9,803 nt of DNA. Source: Nitrososphaerales archaeon. GTDB taxonomy: Archaea > Thermoproteota > Nitrososphaeria > Nitrososphaerales > Gagatemarchaeaceae. How positions within the stretch are numbered: position 1 is the stretch's first letter; the number at the start of each line of letters is the position of its first letter. The stretch is from assembly GCA_030039515.1 (NCBI GenBank), contig JASHVT010000126.1:1-9803 (forward strand), read 5' to 3'. Of the stretch, positions 6,185-9,803 are shown piece after piece. Under the pieces are notes generated by a model. It saw only the letters and a program-made list of their open reading frames with translations, was not told the DNA's origin and did not search any database. Position numbers and translations under genes: made by a program.

Positions 6185-6634
6185 TTGCTGCAGCTTGTCC
6201 AAAGACTGCCCCCAGCCCTCCCTGAATGCACTCATGAGGGAACTGCGCTCTTCCAGCGGACCCGCGACCAGCTCAGTGATGGCGGTCACCAGAGTCTTTC
6301 TGGGACCGAGCTCCTCGAATGTGACTGTGAACACGGTCTCCCATGGAGAAAAGTCAGCCGTGCCAGGCGACGTGCTTCTGATGACCAGGAGCTCAGGCGA
6401 CGTGACCTTCTCAAAGGTACCGATGGATGAGTAGAGGGACCCATCGGCGTTGCGCTGGTCGACCCGCATCGTGCCGCCCGGTCTTGGGTCCACTTCGGAG
6501 AGGAGCGTTACGCACCCCGCGGGACCCCACCACTCTGCCAGCTTCCTTGGGTCCGTCCACATCATGAAGACTGCCTTACGAGGGAAGTTGAAGACCCGCG
6601 CTACCTTCACGGCACCCTGCTCACTGGCTGTCAA
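6173..6634 (-). CDS. SRPBCC / AHSA1-family protein
   Basis: This 153-residue protein has the START-like helix-grip fold of the Activator of Hsp90 ATPase (AHSA1) group. It shows RVFNFPRKAVFMMWTDP followed by KLAEWWGP (13-38), a PGGTMRVDQRNADG strand-turn, SPWETVFTVTFEE, and the closing helix GWGQSLDKLQ (140-149). Members bind hydrophobic ligands or act as unspecified stress or detoxification proteins. The start is TTG at 6634 because it overlaps the TGA of the upstream ArsR gene (TTGA) and has AGGAGGA at correct spacing. A longer in-frame reading from 6733 only adds residues antisense-like to normal protein and overlaps ArsR. The overlap means translational coupling, the usual ArsR-SRPBCC arrangement. 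The stop lies in a perfect small hairpin. Confidence 0.88.
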   Translation of the reverse strand: MTASEQGAVKVARVFNFPRKAVFMMWTDPRKLAEWWGPAGCVTLLSEVDPRPGGTMRVDQRNADGSLYSSIGTFEKVTSPELLVIRSTSPGTADFSPWETVFTVTFEELGPRKTLVTAITELVAGPLEERSSLMSAFREGWGQSLDKLQQALH

Positions 6635-6963
6635 CGATCCTTCCTCCTGGCGGCCGAGTCCTGACCTTCTTTCAGGGCTTTGTCTAGCCGGTCGAATCGG
6701 CTGTTCCACATCTCGGTCATGCTTGCTGCCCACCTTTCGATTTCGGACATCGACTTCGGATTGAGCGTGTAGATTCTCTGCTGGGCCCTCCGCTCCATGT
6801 GAATCACCTCCGCCTCTCGGAGCACACTCAGGTGCTGGGAGATCGCCTGGGGGGTAATGTCGAACTCGTCGGAAATCTGCGTCGCGTTGAGCTGGCCTCT
6901 GTAAGCGAGGATTTCCACGACTTTGCGCCTACGCGGCTCTGCCAGGGCATAGAAGGCGTCCAT
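6631..6963 (-). CDS. ArsR-family winged-helix regulator
   Basis: This is a 110-residue single-domain ArsR/SmtB-type regulator. MDAFYALAEPRRRKVVEIL forms helix 1, the DNA-reading helix-turn-helix spans about 26-54 (ATQISDEFDITPQAISQHL), and QQRIYTLN is the wing. It has no cysteine and lacks the ELCVCDL metal box, so it is not a classical arsenic or metal sensor. It is of the kind usually paired with SRPBCC proteins, often called PadR/ArsR-like or UF5-type. The start is the ATG at 6963. Its TGA overlaps the TTG of the SRPBCC gene. The short promoter region carries inverted repeats that may be its own operator. Confidence 0.92.
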   Translation of the reverse strand: MDAFYALAEPRRRKVVEILAYRGQLNATQISDEFDITPQAISQHLSVLREAEVIHMERRAQQRIYTLNPKSMSEIERWAASMTEMWNSRFDRLDKALKEGQDSAARRKDR

Positions 6964-7007
6964 CTGGCTTAGTTGCTAAGGCAATCACTTGATAAAGCTT
7001 TTGCTTT
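6964..7007 (-). promoter_or_regulatory. ArsR promoter with two nested inverted repeats
   Basis: TTTATC (minus strand, 6991-6996) lies about 30 bases before the ArsR ATG and serves as TATA element. Inverted repeat 1, AAAGC-tttt-GCTTT (6994-7007), overlaps it. Inverted repeat 2, CTTAG-ttg-CTAAG (6968-6980), covers the predicted transcription start. This arrangement fits steric autorepression by the dimeric ArsR product. Binding is inferred. Confidence 0.5.
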
Positions 7008-7091
7008 AGTAGTTGTTCGTCTTAGCAGTCATGGTAGTACGATAGGCAAGTCGTAGAGTGGAGAGACGAGCCCATTCGAAGGGCGCGCGAC

Positions 7092-7502
7092 TCACCTCGC
7101 CTTTGCCTTGGAGACAATCTGCACGGGATTGCCGTCGGGGTCGACGATCCACGCACCCCGAACGGTGCCGGCGAAGTCGTGCGGGCCACTCAAAGCCCTG
7201 GCACCCCTTTCGACCAGGCTCGAGAAGGCCTTGTCTACGTCATCAGTCCAGAGCACGATCTCGGCTCGTGGCGGTCCCCCTCCGGTGCCGAACCCGTGAA
7301 ACTCCTTGACCGAGTCGATCGTGCCGACACCCAGGATTAGGCTTCCCAGTTGGAGCTCGACTTTGACAGGAGCGCCTTTCTTTGGGATTCTGAACGTCTC
7401 CCTGAAGCCGAAGAGGTCTCGGTAGAACCTGGCCGACAGCTCAGCGTCCCTGACGTAGAGATTGACCTGCGGGTCGTGGAAGGAGGGTACGAATCTGGCC
7501 GT
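7092..7502 (-). CDS. VOC / glyoxalase-fold protein with apparent ACG start
   Basis: The minus strand encodes a full VOC-superfamily domain of 136 residues: VNLYVRDAELSARFYRDLFG, then FRETFRIPKKGAP, EIVLWTDDVDKAFSSLVERG, GAWIVDPDGNPVQIV and a TGA at 7092-7094. It closely resembles the VOC protein at 9263. Between the upstream in-frame TAG (7527-7529) and codon 80 there is no ATG, GTG or TTG. The N-terminus of relatives lines up with an ACG at 7500-7502, and a TATA element (CTATAG, 7527-7532) lies 27 bases before it, just where a leaderless message would start. So either ACG is used or an ATG was lost by one change. The last metal-ligand Glu is Gln here, suggesting a binding protein. If the start is dead, this is a young pseudogene. 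Confidence 0.75.
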   Translation of the reverse strand, partial: TARFVPSFHDPQVNLYVRDAELSARFYRDLFGFRETFRIPKKGAPVKVELQLGSLILGVGTIDSVKEFHGFGTGGGPPRAEIVLWTDDVDKAFSSLVERGARALSGPHDFAGTVRGAWIVDPDGNPVQIVSKAKAR

Positions 7503-7526
7503 GCCGTTCGTTGGAGCTGAACCGAG

Positions 7527-7532
7527 CTATAG
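7527..7532 (-). promoter_or_regulatory. TATA element of the VOC gene
   Basis: The palindromic CTATAG, preceded by AAACC (BRE-like) on the minus strand, is centred 27 bases before the ACG codon at 7502. The spacing is that of an archaeal leaderless promoter. Confidence 0.4.
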
Positions 7533-7642
7533 GGTTTGACGCGGCGTGCACTTCCTGAACCCTCCGCCACTAGGCCCTTGTAGGGCATCGGCTGCATGCA
7601 CCGAGCCGGCTGATGCAACCATCGAACACCGCGAGCGTGGTA

Positions 7643-7726
7643 GAAGAGTCCGGCGAGGCAGTGGCCAGGGCAGTAAGGCATCGGGAACGAAGCCCTACGA
7701 GACTCTTCGGCGTATCTACGCCGAAG
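7643..7726 (-). other. Structured 3' region of the Lrp gene, overlapping hairpins
   Basis: This region runs from the Lrp stop into the 213-base gap before the VOC gene. A perfect hairpin with 10-base arms CTTCGGCGTA (7705-7714) and TACGCCGAAG (7717-7726) and a 2-base loop holds the Lrp TAG stop (7716-7718). A second, longer stem pairs GAAGAGTC (7643-7650) with GACTCTTC (7701-7708), and AGGGC (7667-7671) pairs with GCCCT (7692-7696) inside it. The two outer stems share 7705-7708 and cannot form together completely. It does not fit a tRNA. It could be a terminator, an mRNA 3' stabiliser or a small RNA. The rest of the gap, 7533-7642, shows nothing I can name. Confidence 0.4.
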
Positions 7727-8603
7727 CCCTGCGAAGCCTTTCATCCAGCCATTCGCTGTTGCTGAGGTCAGAGGTGTTGAAGAGGATGCTCACGCCTCGC
7801 ACTCCCGGAGTCATGCGCAGCAGCTCCGCGTCTCTTTCCAAGTCAGAGAGTCTCACAGCGTAAGAAGCAAGGGTCAGGAGGAACGGATTGACCGTTTTCA
7901 TATCACGCCATACTCTTGGAACGAGCTGCCTCACTCTTGCGTAAGTCTTTAGCTTGGAGATCCCGGGCTGCAGTTGAACCAGAAGAAGGTAAGGGAAGAG
8001 GTCCTTGGCGCTTGACACGTCGACTTGGAGGCCGAACCTCAGAACTCCTCTGCTCTCTAAGAATCTCAGCCTTCTCTGCACGGTCCTCGGCGACACGGAC
8101 AGGTCGCGGGCGACTTCGATGATCTCTTTTCTTGCGTTGTGATTCAGGGAGCGAACCAGCCTCCAGTCGCTTCGTGTCAGATGCACGCTCGGGGACGTCT
8201 TCGGGCCTGTTTCGTAGTCGATGTCAGCCACGCCTTCGACCGCCCCGACACGAACGAGGATCTCCTCCAATTCCTCTCTGTCGGAGTAAGCGAGTTGAGC
8301 AACCAGGACGCCCCCGACGAACGTGAGGACCTCCGTGACTCCAGGTATCCTGACCAGTCTCTCTCGGACCGAGTCCGACCCGTGGCTGGCCCTGACTCTC
8401 ACATTGCACACCGCGTCAGCCAGGCCTAGCTGCGACAGGTCGAAGAGCACCTCGAAACTAGTGATGAAGCCGGACTCGACCATCTTGGCGACCCTTCTCT
8501 GAACGGTCCTGCGCGTCAACCGGAGGGTCCGAGCGACCATTGCGAACGACTGCCTGCCGTCCAGGTCTAGTTCGGACACTATCTGTAGGTCGATCGGGTC
8601 CAT
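7716..8603 (-). CDS. Two-unit Lrp/AsnC-type transcriptional regulator
   Basis: This 295-residue protein holds two successive helix-turn-helix plus ligand-domain units. Unit 1 has DNA-binding residues about 3-47 and a ferredoxin-like effector domain about 50-135. Unit 2 has a helix-turn-helix about 142-189 and an effector part about 190-275. Both recognition helices carry the same RTVQRR core (32-37 and 173-178), so the second unit is probably an internal duplication reading a related half-site. Such fused Lrp proteins are typical of archaea and sense amino acids or other small metabolites. In-frame ATGs at 8624, 8615 and 8603 are all possible. I chose 8603 since the domain begins there, an AT-rich element AAATACAT (8633-8640) stands about 34 bases before it, and 8624 lies within a palindrome. 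It diverges from the barrel-protein gene. The stop sits in a strong hairpin. Confidence 0.85.
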   Translation of the reverse strand: MDPIDLQIVSELDLDGRQSFAMVARTLRLTRRTVQRRVAKMVESGFITSFEVLFDLSQLGLADAVCNVRVRASHGSDSVRERLVRIPGVTEVLTFVGGVLVAQLAYSDREELEEILVRVGAVEGVADIDYETGPKTSPSVHLTRSDWRLVRSLNHNARKEIIEVARDLSVSPRTVQRRLRFLESRGVLRFGLQVDVSSAKDLFPYLLLVQLQPGISKLKTYARVRQLVPRVWRDMKTVNPFLLTLASYAVRLSDLERDAELLRMTPGVRGVSILFNTSDLSNSEWLDERLRRASA

Positions 8604-8618
8604 GGCCTGAGACATAGC

Positions 8619-8632
8619 GGTCATAATTGACC
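8619..8632. promoter_or_regulatory. Palindrome GGTCA-N4-TGACC between divergent genes
   Basis: Perfect 5-base arms around TAAT lie between the Lrp gene and the divergent plus-strand pair, next to the Lrp promoter element. It is a fitting operator for a dimeric helix-turn-helix protein, most simply autoregulation by the adjacent Lrp product. Confidence 0.45.
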
Positions 8633-8672
8633 ATGTATTTGTCGGTTCTGGGACATGCAAGAGCACCCAACG

Positions 8673-8678
8673 CTTATC
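8673..8678 (+). promoter_or_regulatory. TATA-like element of the barrel-VOC pair
   Basis: CTTATC lies about 36 bases before the ATG at 8712, predicting transcription from about 8702 with a leader near 10 bases. It resembles the TTTATC elements of the ArsR, cyclase and winged-helix genes. Confidence 0.35.
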
Positions 8679-8711
8679 TTCCGACGCCTCCAAAGTGCGT
8701 CCCTGATAGCC

Positions 8712-9263
8712 ATGCCATCGGTGATGCCGTCCAAAATGGAGAGGCTGTCCTTCCTACTCGGCGACTGGAGGGGGCAAGGCGTGATGACCTTCAATGGTGC
8801 GACCCCGGCGGTGGTCGAGTACGAGTGCAGGCAGATGTGCAAGTTGACGCCCGACGGGTCGCGGGTTGAGCTCGTCGAGTTCGACGACAACCCAAAGACA
8901 GAGAGGATGTTCCACGGAGAGCACAGCTTCATCTACGTCGACAGCGGGAGCGGGGAGCTCCGCCTGAGGCGGCACATGTTCCTGGACTCGGAGGACGACG
9001 GCTTCCTCGTGATGGAGGAGAGAGTGGAAGTGGCCGAAGACGGGAAGTCACTATCCCTCAGAAGCGTCGGCGACGCCGGAAAGGGTCCCCTCCACGAGGG
9101 GACGATTCAAAAGGTGAGCGACTCGGAACTGCGGGAGAGGGGCAGAATCGTGATGGGCAATAGGACGGACCCCTATGAAGTACGGTTGGTCAGACGAGCG
9201 GCGAAGCGGACGAACGGAACGGTAGAGGGCGGGAAAGCCCCGGCGTCCGGGAGGAGTCAGTGA
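8712..9263 (+). CDS. Nitrobindin/DUF1579-like beta-barrel protein
   Basis: This is a 183-residue soluble protein made mainly of beta strands. The N-terminal LSFLLGDWRGQG (12-23) matches the LxGxWxGxG opening of the lipocalin-like barrel families nitrobindin (THAP4-type heme-binding) and DUF1579. Alternating strands follow (ERMFHGEHSFIYVDSG, ELRLRRHMFLDSE, EERVEVAEDGKSLSLRS). I cannot place a heme-ligand His with confidence. The start is ATG at 8712, consistent with a TATA-like element upstream. ATG at 8724 and 8736 are alternatives, and a longer frame from 8655 would begin upstream of the predicted transcription start. Its TGA overlaps the ATG of the following VOC gene, so the two products are made together. 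It diverges from, and may be controlled by, the Lrp regulator. Confidence 0.7.
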   Translation: MPSVMPSKMERLSFLLGDWRGQGVMTFNGATPAVVEYECRQMCKLTPDGSRVELVEFDDNPKTERMFHGEHSFIYVDSGSGELRLRRHMFLDSEDDGFLVMEERVEVAEDGKSLSLRSVGDAGKGPLHEGTIQKVSDSELRERGRIVMGNRTDPYEVRLVRRAAKRTNGTVEGGKAPASGRSQ

Positions 9264-9652
9264 TGTTCCAGTCTCCCTCAATCAACATCATGACCCGCGA
9301 TGTCGTCCGGCTGGTCACCTTCTACGAACGCCTCGGCTTCCGGGAGACCTACAGGACGCCGAAGAGCGGTCCGCCGGCTCACATAGAGGTGACACTGGAC
9401 CAGTTCACAGTCGGGATCTCCTCGGTCGAGGCCGCCATCTCCCATCACGGGCTCGACCCCAACCTCGGGGGGCGGCCAGTCGCGATCGTGCTCTGGACCG
9501 ACGACACAGACCGCGACTATGCCCGCCTCACGGCAGAAGGCGCCCCACCGCTCGCACCGCCGCACACGTTTACTCCCAACCAATACGCGCTTCGAACGGC
9601 CTGGATAGCGGACCCCGATGGGAATCCGATTCAACTCGTCCATCGACTGTGA
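9263..9652 (+). CDS. VOC / glyoxalase-fold protein
   Basis: This 129-residue VOC-superfamily protein is made of two beta-alpha-beta-beta-beta units: INIMTRDVVRLVTFYERLGF, then FRETYRTPKSGPPAHIEVTL, AIVLWTDDTDRDYARLTAEG, and AWIADPDGNPIQLVHRL. The family includes glyoxalase I, dioxygenases and antibiotic-binding proteins. The usual final metal-ligand Glu after the DPDGN turn is Gln here, so a binding or resistance role is more likely than catalysis. The start is the ATG at 9263, which overlaps the preceding TGA (TGATG) and is preceded by GGGAGGAG (9249-9256). The GTG at 9260 is the alternative. It shares the FRET(F/Y)R and VLWTDD signatures with the VOC protein at 7092, so the two are paralogues. 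Confidence 0.88.
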   Translation: MFQSPSINIMTRDVVRLVTFYERLGFRETYRTPKSGPPAHIEVTLDQFTVGISSVEAAISHHGLDPNLGGRPVAIVLWTDDTDRDYARLTAEGAPPLAPPHTFTPNQYALRTAWIADPDGNPIQLVHRL

Positions 9653-9711
9653 CGTGGCTGGCCGGTAAAGGCCGACGACCTCTCTTCGCCGAAGGCGTCA
9701 ATGGGCTGGAT

Positions 9712-9725
9712 TCGCTTTAGAGCGA
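9712..9725 (-). other. Hairpin containing the stop codon of the right-edge gene
   Basis: TCGCT and AGCGA pair perfectly around TTAG. The TAA stop (9717-9719) is in the loop. With the VOC gene converging from the left, it may help end transcription. Confidence 0.25.
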
Positions 9726-9803
9726 GCTCTGAGGACTCTGGCCGTCCTCCACTTCGGGCTCCGGGCTACGCGCAAAGAACCGAGTCAATTGCTCTCGTAG
9801 ATT
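9717..9803 (-). CDS. C-terminal end of an unidentified protein, partial at right edge
   Basis: Entering from the right edge, the minus strand reads 28 residues without a stop (NLREQLTRFFARSPEPEVED, then a Ser-rich tail) before TAA at 9717-9719. The amphipathic start and the acidic, Pro/Ser-rich end look like a genuine C-terminus. It converges with the VOC gene, leaving a 64-base gap. Too little is visible to name a family. Confidence 0.45.
   Translation of the reverse strand, partial: NLREQLTRFFARSPEPEVEDGQSPQSSL

Noticed and set aside
6635..6733. N-terminal extension of the SRPBCC gene to an upstream start at 6733
   Set aside because: The extension lies within the ArsR gene and is not family-like; TTG at 6634 has a good ribosome site and the usual overlap.
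6631..6963. Metal-sensing arsenic repressor
   Set aside because: The protein contains no cysteine and lacks the metal-binding box, so only the family fold can be claimed.
7643..7708. Possible tRNA or tRNA-like fold
   Set aside because: There is no GTTCGA-type T loop, anticodon stem or correct arm lengths on either strand.
7337..7744. Minus-strand open frame of 135 codons between Lrp and VOC genes
   Set aside because: It overlaps the VOC domain in the wrong frame and has a Ser/Arg-rich random composition. The neighbouring frame gives the clear VOC protein.
1..9803. CRISPR array, rRNA or replication origin
   Set aside because: There are no regularly spaced short repeats, no ribosomal RNA signature and no cluster of origin-type repeats. 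The only long repeat is the single 156-base pair.

Overview
This window looks like archaeal chromosomal DNA from a GC-rich organism, roughly 60-65% GC outside the middle section. The evidence is a recurring TATA-like element (TTTATC or a close variant) about 25-30 bases ahead of several genes, very short or absent leaders, heavy use of TTG starts, a two-unit Lrp/AsnC regulator, and a membrane-anchored winged-helix regulator of an archaeal type. I cannot fix the lineage from sequence alone. A soil or acid-habitat Nitrososphaeria/Thaumarchaeota or Thermoplasmatota relative is a guess.

Layout. Bases 1-456 hold the start-side part of an unrecognised minus-strand gene running off the left edge. 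Bases 580-1386 encode an orphan ABC-2 permease. Bases 1522-3510 (minus) encode a class III nucleotide cyclase fused to a TolB/FlgO-like domain and TPR repeats. The window then enters a lower-GC stretch, 3554-5946, bounded by two perfect 156-base direct repeats (3398-3553 and 5947-6102). The stretch carries a secreted, Cys-rich, eqolisin (G1)-like protein on the minus strand. Diverging from it are a membrane-anchored winged-helix regulator and a small two-helix membrane protein. Each repeat contains the cyclase promoter and its first 37 codons, so the right-hand copy is a broken cyclase 5' end. This is what integration of a small circle by homology or site-specific recombination would leave.

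Right of the cassette, on the minus strand, are an ArsR regulator translationally coupled to an SRPBCC/AHSA1 protein, a VOC (glyoxalase-fold) gene with no ordinary start codon, and a double-unit Lrp regulator. A coupled plus-strand pair, a nitrobindin/DUF1579-like barrel protein and a second VOC protein, diverges from the Lrp gene. The last 87 bases hold the C-terminal end of another minus-strand gene.

How the genes may work together. The cassette reads as a sense-and-respond unit: a membrane regulator with an outside loop, a small membrane partner, and a secreted protease-like effector from a shared promoter region. The loop and the mature N-terminus of the secreted protein share an AGFxGxxAV motif, which suggests (but does not prove) a regulatory link. 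The ArsR-SRPBCC and VOC genes resemble small-molecule-response clusters common in soil microbes.
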